NCBI GenBank assembly: GCA_900660155.1 | Contig: CABFPE010000169.1 | Span: 294,773 to 336,921, forward strand | Length of the DNA stretch: 42,149 bases | Source of the DNA: Hofstenia miamia | Taxonomy: Eukaryota > Xenacoelomorpha > Acoela > Hofsteniidae | Direction of reading: 5' to 3' | Shown here: positions 1 through 13,200 of the stretch, one piece after another | How positions within the stretch are numbered: position 1 is the first letter of the stretch | How the letters are laid out: every line of letters starts with the position of its first letter | Position numbers and translations under genes: made by a program | Notes under the pieces: model-generated | Database searches by the model: none | What the model saw: only the letters and a program-made list of their open reading frames with translations | What the model was told of the DNA's origin: nothing

Positions 1-29
<29 letters not shown>
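1..29. repeat. (AT)n microsatellite
   Basis: The window opens in the middle of an uninterrupted AT dinucleotide run, so its true length extends beyond the left edge. Confidence 0.95.
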
Positions 30-33
<4 letters not shown>

Positions 34-3000
34 GTTTAACCATGGAGATAAAACAACATCAATTATCAGTGTCAATTTACTATAAAAAATTTACATATAA
101 ATAGCCAGAAAACTGATTGAAAAAAAATTGATGGAATCCAAAAGTAAAACAATGAAATTTGGCATTATTGAAGAATATTGTAACTTTGAATACTACATTA
201 AATTGTCCGATGAAAAAATTATACCAGACTAAGGAGAAGTCACTCGAAACTCACCCTCTATGTTGCTACATACCAAAAGAACCTGCTTCTGATGATGCGT
301 CTAAGGCATTCTCTGTTAGGCACACTAAATTTTATTAACACACTGAACCTTTAAAATGCTACTAATTGCACCTTCAGATTTATAACTAAAATATGGATGT
401 TTATCAATATTTAATAAACCGATATCTATCTATCTATTTAATTTGAGATTGATCTAGGTTAGCAGAAAAACAACTTTAATATACCATAATTACATCGGGT
501 AGTAAATTACATTCTCTGGAGAAGAGTAAATGCACATGAAAACTTTCTTTATCTTTTAAAATTTTTACATGAAATTTCTGAAATTACTGATGTCACTTTG
601 ACTTCAACAGATCCTTTCTTCAAAAATCTCTTATACAAAAGTACTATGTTGAAATCCTTCTTTTGTACGTTGTCTTTTAAAATTGGTGTGTCGAATTCAC
701 AAGTTCCAAAAAGAATAAGCAAACGTTCTTGCAGTGTATACATTGAAAACGCTTTTGTAGATGAAAACGAAATGATACAATGTATGCTATTCATCGCGTA
801 AATGCTTCATCAATATTTAGAATTTACTTTTGATATAACAATTCAAAAATAGATGATGCACTTCTTAATAATCTGGTATATGGCTCAGCATCATGATGGT
901 TGCAAAGGACATTCTGAAAATTTTAATTCAAGATTTTTTATGATAATTATACAAATGTATATGGAAAATGGATAATGAATTTTATCCTAGATGGCGTAAA
1001 TTTTATTCATCATCAATAATGATAAACTTAAGAACGCTAATCGATATTTTGCAGCTAAATCTCTAGTAGAGGTTTGTGAGCACCTGTGAATTCTCAAGTA
1101 GACTACATTAGTTTGTCTAAAAAATCACATTTACACATACAATAATTAGATTTCTAAATGAGATCCGTTGACTGTAGGCTCGTGAGGGTCGCATTTGTAA
1201 GAGATTAAAAAATTGTAACTACAAGTAATATCATAATTTTTTTAAATTTAATAGTATATTTTTACCATATTTCAAACTATGACTATAAAACCATTACTAA
1301 AATTAGATCGAACAGACATGTCTTGGTTTTATAAGTAACATAACGAATATATTTGTAACGAAGAAATACAATATTAAGCTATGGGTTGTAGATGATCTCT
1401 AATTGGTGCCTTAATTAAATGAAAATCTACTCAATCCAAATTTCCTTTAAAAATTACAGTCTGTAGGTCTTTGTATAGATGTTATAATAAAATTGTGCAA
1501 AGTTTTTAAGAGTCAGATTTATTGATTAAATGTGGTTTTTTACTGTAAGTGTTTCCATTTTAATTCAATTTGAAAGACAGAAGTGTAAATACATGCATTC
1601 ACATCTAATGAAAAATGCATGAATGAAAAAGGAAAACTAAATAAATAATTCACTAATTTCTCCAAACTTCTGTTTTTACTAGGTTAATATTATTGCGACA
1701 AAACACTTGGAAGAAAATTGTTTTTGCAAAAAAATAAACTATAAAACTTTTAAATATGCTGAAATCCTATGAAAATTTTTCTTTAGTGCCATGGAAACTT
1801 GAGTGGGTGTAAACACAGACGTCGAATAACAGACAATGTTATAAAAATTGAAGGAATTTATAATTGAATAGTTTAAACTCAGCACTGAAAATTTCTATAT
1901 TGGGATGAAAGCAGTATATTGATAAAATTTTGGGTTAAAATAACTGAAATTAAATGAATATCATTGAATTGATTGTATGAAAGCTAAAATAATCTAGCAA
2001 TGTGTTGCCTAGCGACAAGTAGTCTGATCGTTAAAATTGGAAATTTTCTTTTATTATATTTAGATGACATTTTCTACATTGCAGATGGTAGGATAAGTGA
2101 TGACTATTGTATTTGAACTTTTCGAAGCAACCACTGCATAAACCATGTTTGCGACACAAAATATAGTCGTAACAAAACCTTTTTGGAGTAGAAGAAATTT
2201 ACCCACATTGTCTTATTAAAAACTGGCAGCTAAATGGAAAACTCGATTGATTGCTACAATTTTATAATTTATTCGTTGGACTGTAGCGTCTTTGACCATA
2301 CAAACAATACAGTAGTTCAAAATACATGAATGTTGCATCTGAAATAATCAGGTAAATAGCAATGAGGTAGACAATTACTGTGTTAGGCTACAGTATTTGC
2401 GATATGAGTATCAAATTGTTTTTTGTGATATTAATAATTAAACTATATAAATATAAAGTAAATTATCAAAACCGCATGAATCTGAAAACTATTAGTTGAT
2501 ATCTGGCTTCGTACTAGAGATATGAGGGCATTAGTTAAAAATAATATCTGCTGTCGCGAGTATGTTCTGTTCGCTTAACTATTTAGACATACTTTTTAAT
2601 TCAAATATTTTATTCTAAGCAATTTCACAAGTCAAATGCAAAATCGTGAAAATTATAATATTTTATAAATAAATTGAACAAAAAGATTATACACATTTAT
2701 AAAATAAAATAAACTGGTATAAAAAGAAGGCCATTTATAAAAAAGTGTTTATTCTTTTTTAATAATGAAATAAAAAACAGCGATCGTTTTGCGTAAATGT
2801 ATTATAAATTGTATACAAAAGATAAAATACAAAATAATTAGCCCCACTAATGGTGAAATTCATCTGTAAATAGTAAATGTTTCAGATGCATTCTTTTCTG
2901 TGAATATTTTCATGAGTTCATCCTAAGAAATTTTTGTTAAACAACGCAAAACGAACGCTTTCGCTTCATATACACATGTAAATATACTATAAAAATAAGT

Positions 3001-3312
3001 TTCGTACGCTAGGAGCCGAAATTTCTAGAGCAAGACATCGTTTATTGTAAGTAAAAAATGTACTTTCGGAAAATGTTAGTCAATGTTGAAATTCCAAATA
3101 CAAACTGAATTCCACTTAAGGTTTTCAACAGAATAGGTTTCTTTCTGAGTGGATAATAACCGATAGAACATTAAAAAATTCTCAAACAAAGTTTGCATTA
3201 TGAAATTTTCAACAAATTCTCCTTTATGGCTACATGTATTTTTTCGAAACACGTGGAGATCGGGATCTTTCATTAGCACGTCATTCAATTTATCAAAATT
3301 CTTAAGCAGTTG
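30..3312. other. AT-rich stretch with no supported gene
   Basis: This stretch is AT-rich and stop-dense in all frames. The only reading frame that looks slightly coding is a short minus-strand one at 549-794, treated under findings. It could be the distal 3' part of the minus-strand coiled-coil gene or intergenic DNA. I saw no RNA gene and no transposon ends here. Confidence 0.5.
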
Positions 3313-3475
3313 GATCATTGAGATCATCACAATTCTCAATTAGGAACCGTCTCTATTCAAGTTTGGAGATCATTGAGATCATCACAATTCTCAATTAGGA
3401 ACCGTCTCTATTCAAGTTTGGAGATCATTGAGATCATCACAATTCTCAATTAGGAACCGTCTCTATTCAAGTTTG
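3313..3475. repeat. Three-copy 55-bp tandem repeat
   Basis: A 55-bp unit starting gatcattgagatcatcac is present three times, at 3313-3367, 3368-3422 and 3423-3475 (the last copy lacks its final two bases). The copies are identical by eye, so the duplication is recent. The period is not a multiple of three, and each unit has minus-strand stops, so it is not a coding repeat. It lies beyond the 3' side of the minus-strand coiled-coil gene. Confidence 0.95.
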
Positions 3476-3798
3476 CCAGTTCAGTTATCAACGTTTTGAA
3501 ACTGCAGTTTTTAATCACGACAAAAATTAAGTTATTAATTGAAAAATTAAGTATCAAGAAATTTCGAACCACTTACGTTTGTCAAAACAAGAAATATAAA
3601 ATACATGCATTCTTTAAAACCCAAACAAACTAGTTTCCAGTAATGCCAGCTGAACTATATCTACGAACATTTTAGGGCGAAGATCCAATAAATATGATGT
3701 ATTTGTCACAATATGGGGCCGTTTAACATTCAAGTTAAAGCTGACACGAAAGTTATTATAAATTAATAATGATAAATATTGAAAAGCTTATAAACTTC
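3476..3798. other. AT-rich stretch, nothing recognised
   Basis: Apart from the possible terminal exon just to the right, I see no exon, RNA or repeat structure. If that exon is real, this is the start of the 3' UTR of the minus-strand gene. Confidence 0.4.
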
Positions 3799-3879
3799 TT
3801 AAGTACTTAAGGTCAAGGCTAGCAGCACTTCCGCTATTTCCATTCCTAATGCATTCACAATAATGTCATTGTATATCTG
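3799..3879 (-). CDS. Possible terminal exon of the coiled-coil gene
   Basis: On the minus strand an AG (positions 3881-3880) is followed by an open frame of 26 codons ending in TAA at 3801-3799. It reads from QIYNDIIVNAL to LLALTLST. The frame continues in phase 0 from the exon ending at 4149, so joining it would close the protein at 373 residues. The acceptor has only a weak pyrimidine tract and the peptide is not coiled coil. The call rests only on phase and an open frame, so treat it as a guess. Confidence 0.25.
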   Translation of the reverse strand, partial: QIYNDIIVNALGMEIAEVLLALTLST

Positions 3880-4148
3880 CTGATAATGTGCTGTTGGTAT
3901 TATTTTGAAGAATGTTGTATACAAAATCGTAGTGTTAAATCCAAACTCGAGGAATCATAGTTACTCTGGCTTTGCGTATTTATTTTTAAAAATAATAAAT
4001 GTGCTTTGAACATTAATTATATCACCGTAGCTATTCTATAATAAAGCGGCAGAAAACATGCTGTTAGATACCATATAATAGAGTTAATAAATCCTTAGAA
4101 ACGCACTAAGTTAAAGCATAAAACTAGAATTAATTTCGAGTAGAGCAC

Positions 4149-4274
4149 CTGATGTAGAAGCTGTGATTGTAGCTTGTTGTTCGCTTCAGTGAGTTGATTG
4201 ATTTGCGATTGCAGAGAATTTTTCAAATTTACATGATCATCCAAAGAAGATGTTAATCTTCTGCAATTGTCACA
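4149..4274 (-). CDS. Coiled-coil gene, exon 8
   Basis: Acceptor ATTTTTAG and donor GTGCTC bracket 42 codons in phase 0. The segment starts CDNCRRLTSSLDDHVNLKNS, with a CxxC pair at its start, and continues with a Q/N-rich coiled coil ending QSQLLHQ. A single CxxC is not enough to call a metal site. Confidence 0.75.
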
Positions 4275-7200
4275 CTAAAAATAAATAACTATCTAAACGA
4301 ACATTATATGAAACAAAATTATTGAAAACAAAAAAATGAATGAGTAAAAAATACAAGCCCTTGCAATATGAAGCATTGAATTCTAATCACTTTTTATCAT
4401 TGAGTCTATGTCAAATATTTTTTGAAATTTTTAAGGTTTCCACATTTTAATAGTAATAAAAAAATTCTTGAAAGTTATTCAACAAACTTTAATAAAAAGA
4501 AGCTAATTATTTTTTATGATGCATTGCACAATTGTTGTGAACAACAAATTGCATAAAGAAAAAATATATAAATTGCATAAAATACTAAAAAAAAAACGGT
4601 TAAGAATGAAGAAGACCCGAAACCATAAAAAATTAATCTGATTAAAGCGAAAACTAAAAAAAAAAATGACAATTTTTACAAACGTATGTTATAAATTTCA
4701 TTCCTTACGCAAACGGACAGGATATTTATATTCGATTGTTACTTTAACAATTTTTTTTGAAAATTTTTTAAATAATTGAAATTGACTCAAATAATAAATA
4801 GAATGATAGGATTTTGTATAAAAATGCAGGTAAATGCTTCAAATTTCTGCTAAATATATCAATCCCAATGAAAGGCAAACGTCCAAAGCAAACACATTTT
4901 GCAAAATTCTTAACACAATTACAGAGTTTCAGATGGTGCAGAAATTGTAACAAACAAACACAATTGCTAAAATAAACAATAACAAATTTAAGTGAGAGAA
5001 TTTAAATCTTTAAATTTATAATTAATAATATAATTGAACCTACTGAATATTGAAATCAGCAAAACAAGATATCTATTATTTTAAATACTTAATAAAAAAA
5101 TATGGTGATATATTTAGTTATTCTTCCCTGTTAACGCTATCTTACCCGGGGGCTGGGGAGGGCGATTTGACCCCTCCGATATTTTTGGATATAGTTCAGA
5201 GACCAGTATTTTAAATAAACTATCCTTCAAAGACTTTTTTCTTTACCTGTTCTGCAACTTTTGATGAAAAGGATCAAATGGTTGCAAAGTTATAGGCGAT
5301 TTTAAAGTTGAAGAAAAACGGACATTTTTAAGAGAGTTTCAAAAATACCAATTTTGGATGTAAAGCTATAAATTGAAACCAATCATGGGTGGAACCGGTC
5401 GACAAAAATAGTAAGCCAACCCAACCTAACCGGGGCTTCTTAATTTTCATGCAGGTTGACCGGCTGGTCGACCTGTGTGGGTTTTAGGGTTATCAACCTG
5501 ACTGGCATAAAACCAGTGGGAATATATCCTAACTTCTAAAACTGATTAGCTTTCAACTGCGATTTTTAGTGTTTTATATGAGTACAGAAATGAATATATT
5601 AAAAAAAATTAATTGAGTTAAACGAGAAACAGCTTGAAGTAAATTAATTACAAATTAATTAATATAAATTGCTGTTCATTGATTCCTTAGGAACAATTAT
5701 TGATTCCACTGCGTAGCTTTTTATAGTAGCTCGGTCGTGCGTAACAATACACTCTCCAATTAAAGAGTGGTGGTCTGACTCTGCTCTTACCGTTTCACAT
5801 ATCTCGGCCCAACCATACCCAACTGGTTCCAGCCATGAAACCAATGCCAAATTTTCAGTGCAAAATTATAATTAAATGCTTTTTATGTTTTATTTGCATT
5901 ATAGACCTTTCTCTTGATTCCTTAGTAGTAATATTTTTGTAGCATTTTTTATCAATAATGAGAAATTTAGAAATTGAATACATAACCTAATTAATATGCG
6001 CGTAATTTGCATATTAATTTTCCTATCGCAAAATGGTTTTGACAAGATATACCTCATATATAAAAGTATCTACACACCAAATTTAGTATTGATCAGATGT
6101 AGTCTTTCCGAGATCTTAAGGAAGGGGGCGAATTGGCACCCTCAGGAATAACTGCTACAAAATAGCCCAGATAAAATAGGGTTAATCATAAACAGTTAAA
6201 TTTATATTAATATATCATAATTGCAAAAAATTGAAACAGAAACATAATTATGAAAATAACTAAAAGTCTGCTAACATTGAAGATGACAACTTTTTTATGT
6301 TTGAGCAATAAACTGGATTCCAGAGTTTTAAAAGTCTTTTAATACAAACAATATTGCTTACTGATCGATGTACTAAATACAAACTGTCTCTTGAAAGAGA
6401 TCTCTGACTTGAGCCCCTCCTCTAACCTTTTTACTTCACCCACATACAAACATCTGAAGGTGGCAGTTTATATATCAACCCATTCAATAAATGCGTCATA
6501 AGATTCTGGTTGGTAAAAGTAAATTCTGGGCATGAAACAAATTAACGTCACTATTGCCATCTTGTAGTGGCCAATATTGCATTGAATATTGATCATCACG
6601 ATTTAGATTTTCATACATATCCAATTTTGGTTATATTAGTTTTTGGGGGAAGAACTTAAAAGTAAAGAGTAGTTAGGAAATCCACAGATTTGGTCTAAAC
6701 CTTCTGTTTATATCAATGTAAAAACCAAAGCAAGTAATTCAAATGACATTCTTAAGTTCAATAAATCATTACTTTAATAAACATGACTTACGGATTTTTT
6801 ATTTTTGACAGCTTTTAGCTTCATCTTCAAAGAATCACATTCATCTTGAATCTTAACAATGTCTTGTGTAAGCTCATCGATTTGTTTCTTTCTTTCGCTA
6901 AATTCAGAACTCGTTTCACTCATATTAAGTTAGAATACTAAAATTGATTTACAAATAAAGTAATAGCATAGAAATTTCGAAACATGTAAATTAGGCTGCT
7001 TAAATTTTTTTTTTATTTTCTATGATTAGCAAAAAATTTAACGGAACTTAATTGCTCAGTTTCGATCAGTGGAATTAAAACCTAAAAGTTGTATAAAATG
7101 TGTTGTATTAGTAATTTATTTCATTTTCAAATTTATTGCATTAGTTATTATGACCACGGCCTTCTAAAACATATGTTCGAGAATTGCATGTACATTGAGA

Positions 7201-10200
7201 TATTTCCAAGAGTATGCGAAATAAAGCAGTAGTTGAAGGTGAATTCAGTGATTAACATCGCATCGGCACCACTGGACGCATTAGTTTAATGAACAAAGTC
7301 CAATTCTATTCTCTTGGCAGTTTTTCAATTTCGTTCGCAGATTGATGATGATTTATTATTGTAAAAATATTCTCAATTCAATTGTAATAATTTCTAAGAA
7401 ATTTTAGAGAACTACTGCATTGCTGAATTTTACCCACAAAAATTACTCGCGTGCAGATCAGATAAAATCCATGCATAGTCCACATAAATCACCAAGATTT
7501 GATCGGGATAAAAGATCTAAGGCGCTACCAAACTCGGCATTTCAATAGCAAACGAAGTGATTTACAAATTTTTACAACTACGATCAAACTTTGATAACAT
7601 ATACGCTTGTTGCAGATGATTGAAATAAAACTGAAATTATATTTAAAATATATTCGCGTTGTGTTAATCAGATTGCGTCTCTCTACGAAAAATGAATGCT
7701 ACAACAGAAAAAGAAGGAATCAGGGATAAGAAGACTTAACTCATGGAGGTAGTAATGACATAACTCATTCAACTTAGAACAATGAAAATAAAATCAGAAC
7801 AGTGAACAGGTGATGTTCTTTATGTCGAATTAAAATTTAAGGTGTAAGGAAAAAAATCGTCTATAACTGAAACAAGTTCTAATTTTCACTGACATTTCTT
7901 TATAACGCCTTTGGATCCAAAAAATAAAAGGATTAACTATATTTGCAAGAGGCTTAGATAAATATAATCTCTACAGAACACGGCAAAATCACTCTGAGTT
8001 CCACAAATTATAAATAGTACTGCGCATCAGTAATTATGTAAGGGAAATATAAAGAGTTCTGCATCGGAACAGTATTTGCTACCACACGTAGCTTACCTGA
8101 AAAATCGTAAAACATCCGCTACAATGAATGTTTTACCGGTGAAATGTTTATAAAATCCTAAGCCAATTTTTTGAAAGTCATTGGCAACATCAATCATCAA
8201 ATTCAATGAATGGCAAAGAACATGGTTAAAGCTGAAAGGAATTTTGAAAATGTTTCAACCTTTGCAACATAAGATCCATTCTTGCTTTCAATGGGAAAAG
8301 AAACAACCCAGTTTAATATACCAGTGTCGGAAAATAATGGGCTTCATGACCTTTTCATATTTTTCTGGATTATAATCCACAAAGAAATAAACTATAATGT
8401 TCGTTAAAGTGATCCATTGTACTCAAATGAGAATATTGGTAAACGTATCCGATTTTAAAAATGCATAGAGAAAATCGCTTTCCGAAAATATAACCTCGCT
8501 TTCGGTGCAGATGCACCATTACAAGGCAATTGCACATCAATTTGTTCTTTGATGAATATTTTAAACATAATATTTTCTAATTTGTAAATAGTACTTTATA
8601 AGACGTTTTAAGCAATGCATACTTGGAGATTGATGTAAATTTATTATTAGATCAACATTTCTTAGTTCTTGGAGAATTGTTGTAGTCAAAATATATACTT
8701 TTTAGGTGGCAAACATATAATATATTTGGCTATGATATCTCACAAGAAATTATCCGTGTATGGGGCTGAGTTTCGACTGAAAATATTGGTAATTTGCAAT
8801 TCAACAAGTAAATTTAAAAGACTTTTAATAAAGTCCTAAAATAGAAAAGTTTGTATACATCGATATTAACCCCATCTCTATCGGCATTTTTTCACTTTTG
8901 AAAACCGAGGAGCTCCAAAAGCGCCCCTTCTAAAATCAACCCTATTCATCACCAAGCAGCGAAACTTAGCATGACTATACCTTACATATGGCTGAATACT
9001 AAAAGAACAAAGAATACGATGTTCCAGTGCTCTCACCTCAAAGATAATTGACTCCAATACTGAAATTTGGCAAACATATAGCTAAGTACAAAAATATACA
9101 TTTTATATAGAATTCATATGCAGTAATAGACAAACATTTACTGAACAACTAATCTATCACAGGATGAAATTAATAAAAAATTGGTGTTAGCAGAATAAAT
9201 TGAACAAATCTCAAAAAAAATCTTAAAATTAATACCACTTTTAATAATTGGTTTTCTTAATATATTTTTAGGAAAAAAGTGAGGGACAAATCTTCACAAA
9301 AGAGATAAGACCTCTTTTCTCAAAGGGGGTGCTAAAGTTTCTGAAAGAAATATCTGAGAGTTTACTAAAATTATTGCAAACTTACCCTCAAGAGTAATGA
9401 GCACTGCTTGAGGGTAATACTTAAAAAGAAACATTCAAAAGTTTTGCTCAGAAAAAAAAACTGATTTGCAGGGGTTTCCTAAATCAAATTGATTTAATCA
9501 ACGTGTATTTTTAAATTTAGGTTTTTTTCATTTGTGATAGTGCATTTTAAACAATTGGTTTACAACTCTTTTTCACGTCATGCTGACAAAGACAAACAGT
9601 AATGAGTACAGTAAGTTTTTTACTAGAAATCAAATTGCACAATTTATTATTGCCCGGAGTTTTTTCACACGTCAATTAATCCCTAAAAATTGTTCCAAGT
9701 GAAGAGGCAAGGTTCTAGTTTATTGGTTCAATTAATCATCAGTATTGAACTTATGGGGCAGGATGGAAACCCTCTTGTGACAATGGTTTGTCAGGATTTT
9801 GGTCTTTCTTTCTTTAGGAAAATGCCATATTACACATCTAAGACATTTTAAGCAATGAAAATAGTTTTTCGAGAAGGATAAATAAACGCTCCATTATCAT
9901 GAAAACTTAAGGATCGATATTGAAGATTGGCAGGAAAAATCTATTATAACCAAAGTTCAACCGACTAGACTGATCATTGAATTTAGCAAACGTCATGGAA
10001 TCAAAGAGTGAATTTTTATTCAACACAAATTTATTATTGGTTTGATTCTGAATTTGTTTATTGTATTTTCAAGAATGAAACTTTTATATCTTGAAATAAA
10101 GTGTTATGTTATGTTATTATAATTAACACAGTGCATACAGTTTATTGTGAAACATTAGATGTTTTATATAGTTAGATTAGGCATAGCAATGGATTGTTCA

Positions 10201-13200
10201 AATTTTCACATGTAGCAAACTCAAAATTAAACATACGATGAATTTTCATTTAGCATGTCAGCAATTTGATGTTTAAGTCGCTGTAACTTTGCTTCTCGAT
10301 CCTCAATTTCATGTTCAAATTCAACCTTCTGATCTTGAAGCTGTTCTTCGAACTAAAATGTTCAGTTTAAAGGATATTATAAAAAATAGTAGCAAAAGTT
10401 ATTTAAATGTAGAATCACACTTCAAACGACTACACTGAAAAAACACATGATAAAATCTATCAAAACATGTTCGTAGCTTCAAAGAAATTATTAAGAACTT
10501 GAAATAAAAACTGGATATAACTTAGTCTTGGCTTACACTTAGAACCTATAGAGAGAGATGTCTATTTATCATGAAATGCTTAGACTAAGCTACGCTAACA
10601 TATGGAAGTTTTAATTGCAAAGTTAACAAACTGAAAACTGTAAATCTGGAAATGATCATGCACAGTGCGTATCTAAAGAGTGATGAAATACCCCAAGTCA
10701 AGTTTTCAGAATAGATTTTAATTGAATTAATCAAAAATACATTTTTAAAAATGTTTAAAAAAATATGAAAAAAATGCATCTTCAGGGTACATTTTCTCAA
10801 GATTTTGGTAACTGAAATTTATTACAACTGAAATGTCACCTTTCAGAAAACCTTGCTTATGTCCATGATCACATGCATTTTAAACAAAATAAATGAATTT
10901 TTATATAACAGTTGCTATCGAAAAACAAATTATCAGGGAAGTTAGTACTTCATCAAACTGGTGTGGTGTATTAAGGCCAACGAAGGCTGAAATTTTGAAC
11001 GAACAGTGCTTTTGATTTAGAAGAGCACCCACCGCATATAAATCACATTTAAATATTTACAATTGCCTCGTCCATAATTAGTGACAAAGATAAGATACTA
11101 CACAGCGACTGACTTTTTTTCTTTCAAGAAATATCAGACATTGCGTGACGAGTTTTTTTAAGAAACCTAAGTTACATAAAAACCAATTTTGAATTCGAAC
11201 AACCAGTTTGAACGTCAGAAATTAGTGAAAATATAGGATAATCAGAAATGAGTGAAAAATTCGATAATTTTTATAATAATTAAAATCCAATTAAGATTAA
11301 GAGAATCAAAAACCTTAAGCCTCCTTATATTCCTTAAGCATGAACGTAATAAATGCTTCATAAATCAGTTGGAAATTATTAATGTACAAATTGATTAAAT
11401 CAAACATAAATTATTTTAAGGAATGAAATGGAGTGTTTTGCGATTGACATTTAGGCAAACAAATATTTTTATTGAACTAGAGTCATGTGCCAAGTTCCGT
11501 CTTTCTCTGTGGTGGGAATTATAAATCTCGCATCGACTATGAGTCAAAATGAATTAAACACTGTCCTGCATTGTGAATAATTGCTCAAGCAATAAACCAA
11601 TAGATAAAACCACAAACGGGCAGATGTTCCGTTTAGCGTGATTTCTGTATAGTTCATCAAACAGGTAGGATTCTCTAATAACACTAAATGTCTCTTTCCG
11701 TTACACATTTCCTTAGACTTGTTCTAAACTTTCTCATTTCGTAGTTGGAGTCAACAAAACTGAACATTGGCAAATCAGCTTTGATATCGAGGAAAACGCT
11801 TTTGTTAAATAAATACTATTTTATTTACTTAAATAAATACTAACCAAGTTTTCATTATCTATATGTAGATTACCTTGAGAATTGGGTCTATTTCTCAGAA
11901 AAATGTTTTCTACAAGTAGACATGTGCGTTAGAGAGTGAAATGAGTTTAGCGTAGGCTCGAAGCCGACCCAACCCTGAAAGCTCACTACCTGAATCCGAA
12001 CCAATCCGAAACGTAGACTTTGACTTGCAGTATTTAACGGCTGAACTCGACCCAAAAAAAATCACTACCCAAACCCATCCTGAAAATTTTCTACCAAAAC
12101 CCCAAATAACCTGACCCGAACTATAGACTTCGATTCTCAATACCTTATCTTTCAATTAACTGATTATTAACATCAGTCATTTTTTGATCAGGTAACAGCT
12201 ATTTATTAGTATTATTTAACGTTTTGGATCTTGTTCAAAACGAGTGGTGATTAACATTAGCAACTTTTCGTTCAAAAAATTTAGGATTTATACCCGAACA
12301 CGATCCGATCCGATCCGATAATTCGATGGCCGAACCCGACTCGAAATCCGGAATCAGGTAACCGATGTCACTCTCTAATGCGCATGTTTACTAAGCTTTG
12401 TTAGTAAGCAAGCCAATGTAAGAGCCAAATACAAATATTTCAAATAATAGGTCATTTATCTCAGAATACATAAAGAATATAATCTATGCTTATAAAATCT
12501 ACAACACACACAAGAACTGATCTAAATAACGTTGAATGAACATGTTTCAATTCCTGCAGGCGTTTAAAAATCAATACTTAGATTAAATATGCATTATGAA
12601 ACATTTTTTCATTTTGCCTTAGAAAGAGCATGATATATTTTCTTTAATTGAAACGTAGTACACTGGTCTTCACTGTATTGATTATTTCACAAAAATTACA
12701 TCCATCTGTTAGAATAATTGATCTTTGCGGTCTACATACAAAATGCTAAGCAACTACTTTTACGTTTTTCTTTGAGCATGAAAACATATATTTTGCATAT
12801 TTAATAAACAGGTTGACTCTCTACAAAGACCTTCTATTATGTAGCAAAGTAAAACGAATATTTAGAAAAATTGATTGATTATTAAGCACTTTACGTGCAT
12901 TTTTCCATTTCACAAAAGAAAAGCTCTGCCCTGCTCATATAACATAATCAACGTATCCCAAGCCCTGCACATTCCCATGTGAATTATATCAAAATATATA
13001 TGAAATTTTAGAAAACAAAATAGAATGAAAAGAATAACACTAGAAACCTTAAGAAAGACTTAGCAGCATTTTTCAACGCATTCATTAAAGAATTCACTTA
13101 TGATATCTTAGGTTCTGTTAGGTAAATATAATTAGATTTCCCAACATTGTTTCAGAATTGATCTCTATTTTCAAAAGATTACACACATATATATATATAT

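Noticed and set aside
598..801. 67-codon plus-strand frame
   Set aside because: It is the antisense shadow of the minus-strand frame 549-794, with no motif or splice context.
3076..3339. 87-codon minus-strand frame as an extra exon
   Set aside because: It runs into the 55-bp tandem repeat, has no convincing acceptor, and its composition does not fit the coiled-coil gene.
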